Below are positions 46,460 to 56,862 of a DNA stretch of 64,000 bases, one piece after another. The stretch is taken from the NCBI RefSeq assembly GCF_017355885.1, contig NZ_JAFEUU010000004.1, forward strand, positions 1-64,000, in the 5' to 3' direction. Positions within the stretch are counted from its first letter, which is position 1; each line of letters starts with the position of its first letter. This DNA is from Sabulicella rubraurantiaca. GTDB lineage: Bacteria > Pseudomonadota > Alphaproteobacteria > Acetobacterales > Acetobacteraceae. Under the pieces are notes generated by a model. It saw only the letters and a list, made by a program, of their open reading frames with translations. It was not told the DNA's origin and searched no databases. The translations under genes were made by a program, and so were the position numbers.

Positions 46460-47254
46460 TCATGGAGGCTCGTTCAAGCGGCCTCCGTGCTGAGGCGAAG
46501 CGCCCTGGCCGATGGCGCCGTTCGTCGGGCCGAGCACATCCGAGCCCATCGAGAGCCCCCCGCAGACGAAGAGCGTCTGGCCCGTGATGTAGCCGCTGCG
46601 CGGGTCGAGCAAGAAGGCGACAGCGTGCGCCACCTCCTCGGGCCGGCCCAGACGCTGGGCGGGCACGCCGCGCGTCAGGCGCAACACGTCCGGCGAGTTT
46701 GGCGGGTTGTTGCGGCGGAACAGCTCCGTGTCGATCATGCCCGGCCCCACGGCGTTCACCGTGATGCCATCGGCCGCCAGCTCCCGCGCCCAGCTTCGGG
46801 TCATGGAAGCCAACGCCGCCTTGGTCGCGGCATAGGCGCTCCGCGTCTCGCGCCCGAAGACGGCCCGGCTGACGAGGTTCACCACCCGGCCGGAGCGGCG
46901 CGCACGCATGCCAGGCAGCACGGCCTCCAGTGCCGCCACGGCGCTGCCGATGTTCAGCCGGTTCAGCCAGGCCTGGCTGCTGCCGTCGCTCTCCGCCACC
47001 ATCTCCCGCTTCGATGAGCCGACATTGTTGACCAGCCCGCTCACTTCGGCCTGGGCCGCGACCAGCTCGGTGATGACCGCCCTCGCCTCCTCCACGTTGG
47101 AGAGGTCCGCCTGGCGGAACACGGAAATCCCAGGGGGCGGGTCGTCCAGCATGTCGAGGCCGATGACGCGGTGCCCATCGGCCACAAGGCGCTCGCAGAT
47201 GGCACGACCGATGCCGCGCGCGACGCCCGTCACGATCGTGGTGGGCTGGCTCAT
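46460..47254 (-). CDS. SDR-family oxidoreductase
   Basis: A 264-residue short-chain dehydrogenase. TGVARGIGRAI binds the cofactor, NNVGSS replaces the usual NNAG, and YAATK holds the catalytic Tyr/Lys with the Ser in LVSRAV. The C-terminus has FVCGGLSMGS. It overlaps the upstream degenerate SDR gene by 4 bases (ATGA), so the two are made together. Confidence 0.9.
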   Translation of the reverse strand: MSQPTTIVTGVARGIGRAICERLVADGHRVIGLDMLDDPPPGISVFRQADLSNVEEARAVITELVAAQAEVSGLVNNVGSSKREMVAESDGSSQAWLNRLNIGSAVAALEAVLPGMRARRSGRVVNLVSRAVFGRETRSAYAATKAALASMTRSWARELAADGITVNAVGPGMIDTELFRRNNPPNSPDVLRLTRGVPAQRLGRPEEVAHAVAFLLDPRSGYITGQTLFVCGGLSMGSDVLGPTNGAIGQGASPQHGGRLNEPP

Positions 47255-47862
47255 GGAGGCATGCTCCCGGCTGACCGGCCGCCGCAGACGGCCAGAACCT
47301 GACCCGTGATTGGTAGCGCAAGCGGGTCGCAGAAGAAGGCAACGGCGTGCGCCACGGCGGCCACATCCGGATGGGCGACCAGCGCATCAGGACGCGGCAT
47401 CCGCGGATCCTCCGGCAGCGGCCCGGTGAGAATGACATTGGCGGTGGCGCCGAGCGGGGCAAGCTCGAGTGACCACGAGCGTGCAAGGCCAATCATCCCC
47501 GCCCCGACCGCGCCGGCGGCGCCAGCCTCGGCGAGACCGCGGGCGGCCCAGTCCGTCAGCACCACGATGCGCGTATCGGCAACGGCATGGCGCGCCACAA
47601 GGTCCCGTACAACCAGTCCTGCCGTGATGAGACTCTCATCCAACGCCGCAACCATCGCCGCCGCATCGAGGGCGTCCTGCCCCCGTCCGGGGCGCGAGGG
47701 AGGCGCGAGAACGAGCGCGGATGGCGGCAACTGCGATCTGAAGGCCTCGCTGTATACGAAGCGACCGGTCGCGGCGAGGAAACCGTCCTGCTCCATGCGC
47801 TTCGCGATCGTGGCGAGCCAGGGCTCGGCCTCTCCAAGCAGGAGCGCTCGCCGGCTCGTCAC
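47251..47862 (-). CDS. Degenerate SDR-like protein, probably non-catalytic partner
   Basis: A 203-residue protein, shorter than normal SDRs. The C-terminal half fits the fold (GMIGLARSWSLELAPLGATA, then AVAFFCDPLALPITGQVLAV and CGG). The N-terminal Gly-rich cofactor motif is missing and the YxxxK pair is absent (GAVGAGM at that place). The GTG start is weak. It overlaps the active SDR gene, so it could form a heteromer with that enzyme. It may instead be a decaying copy. Confidence 0.7.
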   Translation of the reverse strand: MTSRRALLLGEAEPWLATIAKRMEQDGFLAATGRFVYSEAFRSQLPPSALVLAPPSRPGRGQDALDAAAMVAALDESLITAGLVVRDLVARHAVADTRIVVLTDWAARGLAEAGAAGAVGAGMIGLARSWSLELAPLGATANVILTGPLPEDPRMPRPDALVAHPDVAAVAHAVAFFCDPLALPITGQVLAVCGGRSAGSMPP

Positions 47863-48232
47863 GGCAGCGGTCCGATGGACGGGGGGTAGAGCGGCTCGGC
47901 GAGTGGAAAGTCAAACCGCCCAAGTGGAACCGATCGTGATCTCAAGCGCATGGCATCGTCACCTTCGCCTCTGCATTGAATGGGATGCCTGCTGCGCCAG
48001 CAAAGCCACTGCCACGGAAGTGTCGCCTCGCGATTGAACGACTAGACATTGCCACCTCAGCCCCGAGCACAGCGATAGGGTCAATTTGTCAGAGCGCAGT
48101 GCGGCATCAACACTAGGCTTAGGCAGATCTCCGCCTGCACGCGCAATGCGACACCCACGCTAAACCCTGGCTGCGAACTCTATGCACCATGCCAGCGAGC
48201 CGCCGCGTGCGCCCACGGCCCTCACGCCGCCT
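47863..48232. other. Intergenic region, no gene recognised
   Basis: About 370 bases lie upstream of the SDR pair and downstream of the XRE regulator, so the SDR promoter should be here. One plus-strand frame ending at 48037 reads plausibly (VISSAWHRHLRLCIEW) but is short and lacks a convincing start. I do not call it. Confidence 0.4.
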
Positions 48233-48847
48233 TCACCCCGGCGAAGCGCAACTCCGTGTCGTGATCCAGATGACGCGGGCGACCTCCTCGCCAGGATTGT
48301 CGAACATGTGCGGGACGGAAGAAGGAAAGCGGAAGGTGTCGCCTGGGTCCAGCAGCTCCACCACGCCGTCCAGCGTCAGCCGCAACCGGCCCGCCAGCAC
48401 GTATCCGGCCTTCTCGCCCTCGTGCTGCATGAAGTCGGTGCCGGAGGCGCCACCAGGATTCAGCGCCAACTCGTACATCTCGAGCAGGCCCTTGCCGGGG
48501 GGCAGCAGCGCCTCCTTCAGTACTCCGCTGCGGGTCAGCCTCAGCAGCCGCCGGTTCCCGCGCCGCACCACGTAGCGAGCAACCGCATCCTCCTCTCGCG
48601 CCTCGAAAAAGTAGGAGACGGGGACGTCGAGCGCGAGGCCGAGCAGGCGCAGGGTTCGCAGCGATGGCGTGGCGCGGCCGCGCTCCAGCAGGCTCACCAT
48701 GGCGGTGGAGAGCTGCGCCCGTTCCGCGAGGGCGCCGATGGTCAGCCCAGCCCGGCGGCGCAGCAGGCGGATCGCCTCGCCCAGCCGGCGATCGTCCTCC
48801 CCCTCGTCGGGGCGGGCCAGAGCCTCTCCATCCACCGTATGCTCCAT
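48233..48847 (-). CDS. XRE-family regulator with C-terminal cupin
   Basis: A 204-residue regulator from the ATG at 48847 (GGAGGG upstream; the frame extends to 48940). The N-terminal HTH (about 20-75) has LTIGALAERAQLSTAMVSLL, then ERGRATPSLRTL. A cupin domain (about 125-195) has the LPPGKG, HEGEKAGYVLAGRL and PGDTFRFPSSVPH motifs. Such proteins sense a small ligand. It is divergent from the peptide-transporter operon and probably controls it. Confidence 0.92.
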   Translation of the reverse strand: MEHTVDGEALARPDEGEDDRRLGEAIRLLRRRAGLTIGALAERAQLSTAMVSLLERGRATPSLRTLRLLGLALDVPVSYFFEAREEDAVARYVVRRGNRRLLRLTRSGVLKEALLPPGKGLLEMYELALNPGGASGTDFMQHEGEKAGYVLAGRLRLTLDGVVELLDPGDTFRFPSSVPHMFDNPGEEVARVIWITTRSCASPG

Positions 48848-48907
48848 CCCGCGTCCCTCCGACCCTCTCACGCCTATGCCCCGCCCAGAAAACGTAATCC
48901 AGTTAAA

Positions 48908-48935
48908 CTTGCTTGCAATGATGCGGAGCTTGCTT
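48908..48935. promoter_or_regulatory. Direct repeat CTTGCTT x2, candidate XRE operator
   Basis: Two CTTGCTT copies start 21 bases apart (two helical turns), with flanking TTAA sequences. They lie in the gap between the divergent regulator and transporter genes. Confidence 0.4.
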
Positions 48936-48975
48936 AACACTCAGCCTCAAATAAGACTTCGCATTGGGGGCGAGC

Positions 48976-50607
48976 ATGGTTGATTTCCGCATCGATCGTC
49001 GTGCCGTGCTGGGGCTCGGGGCAGCCGCTGCGCTCGCTCCTTGCACCGGGCAAGCCCAGCCCCGGCCGCCGGAGCGCCCGCGCGGGCAGGTGATCGTCGG
49101 CCTTTCACAGGAGCCCACGGTCTTCAACCCGCTGATGCCTGGCATCGAAGTGGACCAGGGCGTCTGGTGGAACCTGTTCTCGCCGCTCTGGTACACTGAC
49201 CCCGAGGGCAATCTCGTTCCCGACTTGGCGAGGGAGGTGCCGACGCTGGACAATGGCGGCATCTCCACCGACGGTCTGACCTGGACTGTGAAACTGCGCC
49301 AGGGCGCCACTTGGCACGACGGCACGCCCTTCACGGCCGAGGACGTGAAGTTCACCCTCGAACTCATCAACAACCCATCCTTCCGTGCGCGCTCGCGCAT
49401 CGGCCATCAACTGGTGCGCGATATCCGCGTGACGGCTCCTGATGAGATCACCTGGCGGATGGAAGCGGCCTATGCGCCCTACCTCTCCATCCTGTCGTTG
49501 ACCTTCATGGTGCCCCGGCACTTGCTCTCGGGCGTTGATCCGAACACGGCGACCTTCAACAGCGCGCCCGTGGGCACCGGCCCGTTCCGCTGGGGCGCGC
49601 GCCAGCCGGGCGACAACATCACCCTGACGGCTAGCCCGGCCTATCACGGGAACGGGCCGTTCCTGGAGCGGGTGGTGTTCAAGTACATCCCCGACCTCAC
49701 GGTGCTCTACACGCAGTTCCGCACCGGGCAGGTGGATCACACCTCCATCCAGGGCATCTCGCCACCCTTCGTGCGGGAGGCGCGGACGCTGCGCGGGCGG
49801 GTGATCCACGTGAACCCCTCTGCCTCCATCGAGCACATCGCGCCCAACCTGGAATTTGGCCCGCTAGCCGACAAGGCCGTGCGACAGGCGCTCTACATGG
49901 CGGTGAACAAGCGCGCGCTGATCGACGCCATCTATTACGGCCTGCCTGCGCCCACGGAATCCTTCCTGCCGCGCCAATCCTGGGCCTTCAACGCGGACTT
50001 GCCAGCACACAAGCACGACCCCGCGGCGGCGAACGCCCTGCTGGACCAGGCGGGCTGGCGCCGCGGTGCAGGTGGCGTGCGTGAGAAGAACGGGGTGAAG
50101 CTGGAGTTCACCAACAGCACCACCACCGGCAACCCCGTGCGCGAGCAGGCGCAGCAATTGCTGATGCAGGACTGGCGCGGCATCGGCGCCACCATGCGCG
50201 TGCAGAACATGCCGGCGGCCGTGATCTGGGGCGAGTTCTGGCAGCAGTCGCGCTTCCAGTCAGTCATGGTCGGCGTGAACTTCACCCTGGGCGCCGACCC
50301 GGACGTGACGCCGCGCTTCCACTCCTCCGCCATCGGCGCCAAGGGCGGGCGTGGACAGAACAACTACCAGTTCGTCAATGCGGAGGTGGACGGCCTGCTG
50401 GTGCAGGGCGCGACGCAGTTCAATCAAGCACAGCGCAGGGCGACCTATCAGCGCATCCAGGCCTTGGTGCGAGAGGAGCTGGCCATCCTTCCACTATTTC
50501 AATCAGCCGCCGTGGAAGGGGTGAAGGAAGGGCTGAACGGCTATCGGCCCAACCAGAACACCTCCTCCAATTGCTGGAACATCCGCGAGTGGTTCTGGAC
50601 CGCGTGA
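48976..50607 (+). CDS. Peptide/opine ABC transporter substrate-binding protein (SBP_bac_5, DppA/OppA-like)
   Basis: A 543-residue periplasmic receptor. I chose the ATG at 48976 (GGGGGCGAG upstream); a TTG at 48964 is also in frame. A Tat-like signal (DRRAVLGLGAAAALAP) is followed by the SBP_bac_5 core: DPEGNLVPDLA, GATWHDGTPFTAEDVKFTLE and GTGPFRWG. The permeases and ATPases follow immediately. The ligand is probably a short peptide or modified amino acid; the downstream oxidase gene is a clue. Confidence 0.93.
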   Translation: MVDFRIDRRAVLGLGAAAALAPCTGQAQPRPPERPRGQVIVGLSQEPTVFNPLMPGIEVDQGVWWNLFSPLWYTDPEGNLVPDLAREVPTLDNGGISTDGLTWTVKLRQGATWHDGTPFTAEDVKFTLELINNPSFRARSRIGHQLVRDIRVTAPDEITWRMEAAYAPYLSILSLTFMVPRHLLSGVDPNTATFNSAPVGTGPFRWGARQPGDNITLTASPAYHGNGPFLERVVFKYIPDLTVLYTQFRTGQVDHTSIQGISPPFVREARTLRGRVIHVNPSASIEHIAPNLEFGPLADKAVRQALYMAVNKRALIDAIYYGLPAPTESFLPRQSWAFNADLPAHKHDPAAANALLDQAGWRRGAGGVREKNGVKLEFTNSTTTGNPVREQAQQLLMQDWRGIGATMRVQNMPAAVIWGEFWQQSRFQSVMVGVNFTLGADPDVTPRFHSSAIGAKGGRGQNNYQFVNAEVDGLLVQGATQFNQAQRRATYQRIQALVREELAILPLFQSAAVEGVKEGLNGYRPNQNTSSNCWNIREWFWTA

Positions 50608-50608
50608 G

Positions 50609-51559
50609 GTGAGCGGCTTCCTTGCCCGCCGCCTCGGGCAGTCGCTCGTGCTGCTGGTGCTGGTCTCGATGGTGGGCTTCGCCATCCTGCACCTCGCACC
50701 GGGCGGGCCGATGTCGCAATTCGCCAGCGGCTCCGACATGACCCAGGAGGATCTGGACCGCATCGCCGAGCAGCTTGGGCTGAACCGGCCGCTGCCGGTG
50801 CAGTATGCCGAGTGGTTCTGGCGGATGCTGCAAGGCGACTGGGGCCGCTCCTACCGCGATGGCGAGGCGGTGCTGAACGTCATCGGCTCCCATCTGGGTG
50901 CCACGCTGCAATTGATGCTGACGGCAACTTTGCTGGCCATCATCATCGGCGTCGTGATCGGCACGCTGGGGGCTATCCGCCGCCATTCGATTTTCGACAC
51001 GCTGGCGACGGTCGGCGCGATGATCGCGCTGTCCATCCCCACCTTCTGGTTCGGGCTGGTGGCGATCTACGTGTTCTCGGTCTGGCTGGACTGGCTGCCC
51101 TCGGGCAACCGCTTCACTCCCGGCGATGGTTCGCCATTGGACCTGCTGCGCCACCTGATCCTGCCGGCCATGGTGCTGGCGCTGGTGGAGACAGCGATCT
51201 GGAGCCGCTTCATGCGTTCCTCCATGCTGGACGTGGTGAACCAGGACTACATCCGCACCGCGCGCGCCAAGGGCGTGCCGGAAGCGCGCATCCTGCTGCG
51301 CCACGCCTTCCGCAACGCCGCCCTGCCGATGATCACCGTGCTGGGGCTGCAACTGCCCACCTTGCTCGGCGGCGCTCTGGTGACGGAGACGGTGTTCACC
51401 TGGCCGGGCATGGGGCGGCTCTTCCTCGATTCCATCTCCTACCGCGACTACCCGGTGGTGATGGGCATCCTGATGTTCAGCGCCACGCTGGTGCTGCTGG
51501 GCTCGCTGCTGGCAGACCTGCTGCACGCGGTGGCCGACCCGCGGATCCGCCTCGGATGA
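50609..51559 (+). CDS. Peptide ABC transporter permease (DppB-like)
   Basis: A 316-residue inner-membrane permease with six TM segments. The N-terminus has the typical single TM followed by the LGLNRPLPVQYAEWFW loop. The EAA-like loop is RTARAKGVPEARILLRHAFR. It starts one base after the receptor gene (GTG) and overlaps the next gene by 4 bases. Confidence 0.93.
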   Translation: MSGFLARRLGQSLVLLVLVSMVGFAILHLAPGGPMSQFASGSDMTQEDLDRIAEQLGLNRPLPVQYAEWFWRMLQGDWGRSYRDGEAVLNVIGSHLGATLQLMLTATLLAIIIGVVIGTLGAIRRHSIFDTLATVGAMIALSIPTFWFGLVAIYVFSVWLDWLPSGNRFTPGDGSPLDLLRHLILPAMVLALVETAIWSRFMRSSMLDVVNQDYIRTARAKGVPEARILLRHAFRNAALPMITVLGLQLPTLLGGALVTETVFTWPGMGRLFLDSISYRDYPVVMGILMFSATLVLLGSLLADLLHAVADPRIRLG

Positions 51560-52407
51560 GCCTCGCCCTTTCCGCCCCGGCCTTCCGCCGCTTCCGTCGG
51601 CACCGGCTGGCCGCCTTCGGCGCGGCCACTATCGTCCTTTTGACGCTGGGCTGCTTCCTCGGCCCCTTCCTGCTGCCCTTCGACGACACCACCATCGACG
51701 TGATGAACCGCTTCGCCCCGCCGCTCTCGGGCGCGCACGTCCTGGGCACGGACGAGTTGGGGCGGGACATGCTGGCACGACTGATGATGGGTGGGCGCGT
51801 GTCCCTCATCGTCGGCTTCACCGCCATGGCCATCGGCATGGCGCTGGGCATCCTGGTGGGCGCCGTCGCCGGTTTCCATGGCGGCTGGCTGGGCGCGGCG
51901 CTGATGCGCTTCGTGGATGCGGTGCTGTGCTTTCCCACGATCTTCCTGCTGCTGGCGCTGGCCGCGCTGGTCTCGCCCGGGCTGCTCTCCATCATCATCC
52001 TGATCGCCGCCACCTCCTGGATGGACGTGGCGCGCATCGTGGAGGGTCAGGTGAAGTCCCTGCGCGAGCGGGACTTCGCCGTGGCGGCGCAGGTGCTCGG
52101 CGCCTCGGATGCGCGCATCATCGTGCACGAGCTGGTGCCCAACGCCGTGGCACCGATCGTGGTGGCAGCGACGCTGAACGTGGCACGCGCCATCCTGCTG
52201 GAAAGCTACGTTTCCTTCCTCGGCTACGGCATCCAGCCGCCGGTGCCCTCCTGGGGGAACATGCTGAACAACGCGCAGATCTACCTCACCTCCGCCCCCT
52301 GGCTCGCCATCCTGCCGGGGCTGGCCATCACCCTCGCCGTCACCTCCTTCAACTTCCTGGGCGATGGGCTGCGCGACGCGCTGGACCCGCGGATGCGCGC
52401 ACGATGA
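51556..52407 (+). CDS. Peptide ABC transporter permease (DppC-like)
   Basis: A 283-residue permease with the N-terminal cytosolic segment and LGTDELGRDMLARLMMGGR motif of DppC/OppC proteins. The EAA-like loop has AAQVLGASDARIIVHELVPN. Start and stop both overlap neighbours by ATGA, which keeps subunit ratios coupled. Confidence 0.93.
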   Translation: MSLALSAPAFRRFRRHRLAAFGAATIVLLTLGCFLGPFLLPFDDTTIDVMNRFAPPLSGAHVLGTDELGRDMLARLMMGGRVSLIVGFTAMAIGMALGILVGAVAGFHGGWLGAALMRFVDAVLCFPTIFLLLALAALVSPGLLSIIILIAATSWMDVARIVEGQVKSLRERDFAVAAQVLGASDARIIVHELVPNAVAPIVVAATLNVARAILLESYVSFLGYGIQPPVPSWGNMLNNAQIYLTSAPWLAILPGLAITLAVTSFNFLGDGLRDALDPRMRAR

Positions 52408-53399
52408 GCGGCGCACCCATTCTCGACGTTCGCAACCTATCCGTCCGCTTCCGGACGGAGGGCGGCGATGTGCCAGCGGTCAGCGACCTGTCCTTCACCC
52501 TTGATCGTGGTGAGACGCTGGCGGTGGTGGGGGAAAGCGGGTCGGGCAAGTCCGTCACCTCGCTTGCGCTGATGCGTCTGCTGCCGAAGGACTCCGCCGT
52601 GACGGTGACCGGCCAGGCGCTTCTGGAGGGGCGTGACCTCCTAGCGATCCCGGAGCCCGAGATGCGCAAGCTGCGCGGCGGTGCCATCTCCATGGTGTTC
52701 CAGGAGCCGATGACCTCGCTGAACCCCACCACGCCCGTCGGCGCCCAGGTGGCGGAGGCCGTGCAGTTGCATCGTGACCTGGACCGCCGCGCGGCGCGCG
52801 AAGAAGCAGCGCGGCTGCTGGATCTGGTGGGCATCCCGGCGGCACGGCAGCGCATGGACGACTACCCGCACCACCTTTCGGGCGGGATGCGCCAGCGGGT
52901 CATGATTGCCATGGCGCTTTCCTGCGACCCCGGCGTGCTGATCGCCGACGAGCCGACCACCGCGCTGGACGTGACCATCCAGGCACAGATCCTCGACCTG
53001 CTGAAACGGTTGCAGGAGCGCACCGGCATGGCGGTGGTCTTCATCACCCACAATCTGGGCGTGGTGGCGGAGATCGCTGACCGTGTGCTGGTGATGTATG
53101 GCGGCCGCGCCGTGGAGCAGGCACCGCTGCGCCCGCTCTTCAGCCGGCCACTGATGCCCTACACCGCCGGGCTTCTGCGCTCCGTGCCGCGCATGGAGTT
53201 GGCCGGGCGGCGCGCTGGTCCGCTGCCAGCGATTCCCGGTAACGTGCCGGACCCGCGCCACATGCCCCCGGGATGCGTCTTTCACCCGCGCTGCGCACAC
53301 CACCAGCCCGGCCGCTGCGACGCCGCCGCCCCCGTGCTTGAAGCGGCGGACGAGGCGCGCGAGGTGCGCTGCCTGCGCTGGCGGGAACTCGCCGCATGA
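52404..53399 (+). CDS. Peptide ABC transporter ATP-binding protein (DppD-like)
   Basis: A 331-residue ATPase. Walker A is GESGSGKS, the signature is [10 protein letters not shown], and Walker B is [12 protein letters not shown]. The C-terminal oligopeptide-transporter domain has [20 protein letters not shown] with Cys residues typical of DppD/OppD (Fe-S or metal binding is reported for some). It overlaps the next ATPase gene by 4 bases. Confidence 0.94.
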   Translation: MSGAPILDVRNLSVRFRTEGGDVPAVSDLSFTLDRGETLAVVGESGSGKSVTSLALMRLLPKDSAVTVTGQALLEGRDLLAIPEPEMRKLRGGAISMVFQEPMTSLNPTTPVGAQVAEAVQLHRDLDRRAAREEAARLLDLVGIPAARQRMDDYPHHLSGGMRQRVMIAMALSCDPGVLIADEPTTALDVTIQAQILDLLKRLQERTGMAVVFITHNLGVVAEIADRVLVMYGGRAVEQAPLRPLFSRPLMPYTAGLLRSVPRMELAGRRAGPLPAIPGNVPDPRHMPPGCVFHPRCAHHQPGRCDAAAPVLEAADEAREVRCLRWRELAA

Positions 53400-54400
53400 C
53401 CGCCCTGGTGGAGCTGCGCGAACTGCGAAAGTGGTTCCCGGTCGGCGGCGGGCTGTTCCGGCGCAAGCAGCAGGTGAAGGCCATCGACGGCGTCACGCTG
53501 GATATCCGGCGGGGCGAGATCCTGTCCCTCGTGGGTGAGAGCGGCTCGGGAAAGACCACCGTGGGCCGCGCCATCCTGCGCCTGCTGGAGCCCACCAACG
53601 GCACCATTCGCTTCGACGGGCAGGACATCACTCACCTGGGCCGCGCCGCCATGCGCCCACTGCGACGTAGGATGCAGCTGGTCTTCCAGGACCCGTTTGC
53701 CTCGCTGAACCCGCGCCACACGGTGGAGCGCATCGTCGCCTCGCCCCTGGCCATCCAGGGCGAGAGCGGCGGGCGCGAGCGGGTGATGGAGGCGCTGGAG
53801 ATGGTGGGCCTGCAGCGCCACCATGCCGCGCGCTACCCGCATGAACTGTCCGGTGGGCAGCGCCAGCGCGTTGGCATTGCCCGCGCGCTGATCCTGCGGC
53901 CCGAGCTGCTGGTGGCCGACGAGCCGGTGAGCGCGCTGGACGTCTCCATCCAGGCTCAGGTGGTGAACCTGCTGCTGGAGCTGAAGGAGCGGCTGGGGCT
54001 GACCATCCTGTTCATCTCCCACGACCTGTCCGTGGTGGGGCATATCAGCGACCGCATCGCAGTGATGTATCTGGGCCGGCTGGTGGAGGTGGCCGAGACG
54101 CGCGACCTGTTCCGCACCCCGCGCCACCCCTACACGGAAGCGCTGCTCTCCGCCGCGCCAGACCCGGATCCGGATGCGCGGCGCCGGCGCATCATACTGC
54201 AGGGCGACATTCCGAGCCCGCTGGACCCACCGCCGGGCTGCGCCTTCGCCGGGCGCTGCCGCTTCGCCCTGGACGCGTGCCGTGCCGCGCCGCCTCCCCT
54301 GCGGCAGGTCGCGCCGGGGCACCTTTCCGCCTGCATCCGTGACGACATCCACCTGCAATCGCCCCTCGACGAAGGAGCCACCCATGTCCCCGCCGGTTGA
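53396..54400 (+). CDS. Peptide ABC transporter ATP-binding protein (DppF-like)
   Basis: A 334-residue second ATPase. Walker A is GESGSGKT, the signature [14 protein letters not shown] and Walker [13 protein letters not shown]. The C-terminal tail has [18 protein letters not shown]. Its stop overlaps the following oxidoreductase gene by 17 bases. Confidence 0.94.
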   Translation: MTALVELRELRKWFPVGGGLFRRKQQVKAIDGVTLDIRRGEILSLVGESGSGKTTVGRAILRLLEPTNGTIRFDGQDITHLGRAAMRPLRRRMQLVFQDPFASLNPRHTVERIVASPLAIQGESGGRERVMEALEMVGLQRHHAARYPHELSGGQRQRVGIARALILRPELLVADEPVSALDVSIQAQVVNLLLELKERLGLTILFISHDLSVVGHISDRIAVMYLGRLVEVAETRDLFRTPRHPYTEALLSAAPDPDPDARRRRIILQGDIPSPLDPPPGCAFAGRCRFALDACRAAPPPLRQVAPGHLSACIRDDIHLQSPLDEGATHVPAG

Positions 54401-55712
54401 CCGCATCCCCAGCGACGAACGCCTACCGGAGGCCGCAGACGTCGTCATCATCGGGGGCGGCATCATCGGCGTCTCCGCCGCGCTGCACCTCGCGCGGCAG
54501 GGACGCTCGGTCGCGCTGATCGAGAAGGGGCAGGTCGGCGCCGAGCAATCCTCGCGCAACTGGGGCTGGTGCCGCGTCCAAGGGCGCGACCCCGATGAGA
54601 TCCCGCTCGCCCAGGCCAGCCTGCGCCTATGGGGCGACATGAACGAGGTGATCGGCGGTGAGTCGGGCTTTCGCCGCACCGGCATCATCCGCGCCACGCG
54701 CGACCCGGCGCAGATGGCGGAATGGGAAGGCTGGGCTGCCGAGGCGCAGGGAATGCAGCAGCACACGCGCGTCCTTTCCGCCACCGAGGTGAAGGAATTG
54801 CTGCCCGGCAACACGGAAGACTTCATCGGCGGGCTGCACACGCCGACCGACGGCCGCGCCGAGCCCTCCATGGCCGCGCCCGCCATCGCCGCCGGCGCGC
54901 GCAAGCTGGGAAATGTTTCCATCCACCAGAACTGCGCCGCGCGCGGGCTGGAGACGACGGGCGGGCGCGTCAGCGCGGTGGTGACGGAGAAGGGGCGCAT
55001 CCGAACCGATGCGGTGATCCTGTCCGGCGGCGCCTGGTCGTCGCTCTTCCTCAAGCGCCATGGGGTCACGCTGCCGGCGGCGGTGGTGAACGCTACGGCC
55101 TTCCGCACCCAGCCGGGCCTCGATCTCACCGAGGGCAACCTGTCGACCTCCGCCTATTGCCTGCGCCGGCGCTTGGATGGCGGCTACACGGTGGCGCTGA
55201 GCGGCGTTGGCACGCTGGAACTGACCCCCGAAAATCTGCTGAACGCGCGCGCCTTTTGGCCGATGTTCCAGAAGCGCCGCAAGAATTTGCGCTTCCGCCT
55301 GGGCCGACGCTTCCTGGACGGGCTGCGTCAGCGCGCCGACTGGGCCATGGACGCGCCCAGCCCCTTCGAGGCCGAGCGCGTGCGCGACCCTGCGCCCGAC
55401 CCCGCGCTGGTGAATCGTGCGCTCTCCTCGCTGCGCGCCGCTTATCCCGGCCAGCGCATCGAGGTCGCGGAGGCCTGGGGCGGCGCCATTGACAGCACGC
55501 CGGATGCGGTCCCGGTGATCTCCCCCTGCGAGGGTTTGCCCGGACTGACGCTGGCCACGGGGTTCAGCGGCCATGGCTTCGGCATCGGGCCCGCCGCCGG
55601 CACGCTCGCGGCGAACCTCGCCACCGGGGAGGCGCCGATCGTGGATCCACGCGCCTTCCGCCATTCGCGCTTCCTGTCCGGCGAGCCGATCCGGGCGTCG
55701 CGCTCGCTCTGA
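54384..55712 (+). CDS. FAD-dependent oxidoreductase (DAO/D-amino-acid oxidase family)
   Basis: A 442-residue DAO-family flavoprotein. The FAD-binding [20 protein letters not shown] is at about 18-38, and the family continues with [13 protein letters not shown] near 60-72. The C-terminal [14 protein letters not shown] binds FAD and substrate. It probably oxidises an N-substituted or D-amino acid. The ATG at 54384 has GAAGGAG upstream. It overlaps the DppF gene, so it is linked to uptake of the substrate. Confidence 0.9.
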   Translation: MSPPVDRIPSDERLPEAADVVIIGGGIIGVSAALHLARQGRSVALIEKGQVGAEQSSRNWGWCRVQGRDPDEIPLAQASLRLWGDMNEVIGGESGFRRTGIIRATRDPAQMAEWEGWAAEAQGMQQHTRVLSATEVKELLPGNTEDFIGGLHTPTDGRAEPSMAAPAIAAGARKLGNVSIHQNCAARGLETTGGRVSAVVTEKGRIRTDAVILSGGAWSSLFLKRHGVTLPAAVVNATAFRTQPGLDLTEGNLSTSAYCLRRRLDGGYTVALSGVGTLELTPENLLNARAFWPMFQKRRKNLRFRLGRRFLDGLRQRADWAMDAPSPFEAERVRDPAPDPALVNRALSSLRAAYPGQRIEVAEAWGGAIDSTPDAVPVISPCEGLPGLTLATGFSGHGFGIGPAAGTLAANLATGEAPIVDPRAFRHSRFLSGEPIRASRSL

Positions 55713-56629
55713 TGGCCTTCGTCTATAAGGCTGACCCGGCGCGCGGCGAGGTGTGGAAGCGCCACTTCGCCGAGCGACGCCCGGACCTGCCCTTCCACCT
55801 CTGGCCCGAGACGGGCGACCCGGCGCAGGTGCGCTACCTATGCGCCTGGATGCCGCCCGAGGATATTCCCGGCACCTTCCCGAATCTTGAGATCCTTTTC
55901 TCCGTCGGTGCCGGGGTGGACCAGCTTCCGCTGGACAGCCTGCCGCCGGAGTTGCCCGTCGTGCGCATGATCGAGGAGGGGCTGACCGCCGGCATGGCGG
56001 AGTACTGCGCCGCCGCTGTGCTGGCCCTGCACCGCGACCTGCCTCTGTACCGCGAGCGCCAGGCGCGGGGCGAATGGACGACGGAGCCGGTGCGCCTCGC
56101 CATGCAGCGCAGCGTCGGGGTGATGGGGCTGGGGGTTCTGGGGCAGGCCGTGCTGGGGGCGCTACGCCCCTTCGGCTTCCGCCTGCATGGGTGGAACCGT
56201 TCACCACGCGCCATCGCAGGCGTCACGGTGCATGAGCGCCTGGAGGACATGCTGCCGCAGGTGGAGATCCTCATCTGCCTGCTTCCGTTGACCGAAGAGA
56301 CGCGCGGCATTCTGAACGCACGGCTGTTCGGAATGCTGCCGCGCGGCGCGAGGATCGTGAACGTGGCCCGTGGCGGGCACTTGGTTGAGGCGGACCTTCT
56401 GGCAGAGCTGGATTCCGGCCAGCTCGCCGCCGCAGTGCTGGATGTGGCGGAGCCGGAGCCACCGCCGCCCGGCCACCCCTTCTGGACGCATCCGCGCATC
56501 TGGCTGACGCCGCACATCGCCAGCATGACTCAGCCCGAGACGGCGGTGGAGGCGGTTTTCGCCAATCTGGAGCGCCACGCGCGCGGCGAGCCACTGGTGG
56601 GGCTGGTCGAGCGTGGCAAGGGGTACTGA
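55712..56629 (+). CDS. D-2-hydroxyacid dehydrogenase (GhrA-like)
   Basis: A 305-residue NAD(P)-dependent dehydrogenase related to glyoxylate/hydroxypyruvate reductase A. The cofactor motif is GLGVLGQAVLGAL. The catalytic Arg is in VNVARGG, the Glu in DVAEPEP and the His in WLTPHIASM. It starts in the stop of the oxidase gene (TGATG). Reduction of a 2-oxoacid released by the oxidase is a reasonable inference. Confidence 0.92.
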   Translation: MAFVYKADPARGEVWKRHFAERRPDLPFHLWPETGDPAQVRYLCAWMPPEDIPGTFPNLEILFSVGAGVDQLPLDSLPPELPVVRMIEEGLTAGMAEYCAAAVLALHRDLPLYRERQARGEWTTEPVRLAMQRSVGVMGLGVLGQAVLGALRPFGFRLHGWNRSPRAIAGVTVHERLEDMLPQVEILICLLPLTEETRGILNARLFGMLPRGARIVNVARGGHLVEADLLAELDSGQLAAAVLDVAEPEPPPPGHPFWTHPRIWLTPHIASMTQPETAVEAVFANLERHARGEPLVGLVERGKGY

Positions 56630-56862
56630 GACGTATCCGTTGCCGTGATGCGCCATCCCCAGCGTGTCCTCTTCCTGTCTGGTCGCAACGTGCCTTCCTG
56701 TGAATGTGCTTTGACTTTCGCCAGTCAGCACCTCCATTGCGCGTGTTCTGATGCCATCGCGTTGATCCGCGCAAAGGAAAGCGGCTGACCTGGTTTCGCA
56801 TCTGCACAGCGGTTTGTTGCAGGGCGAACGGCAAACTCGGCAGGGTTTGGCGAGATCAGAGG

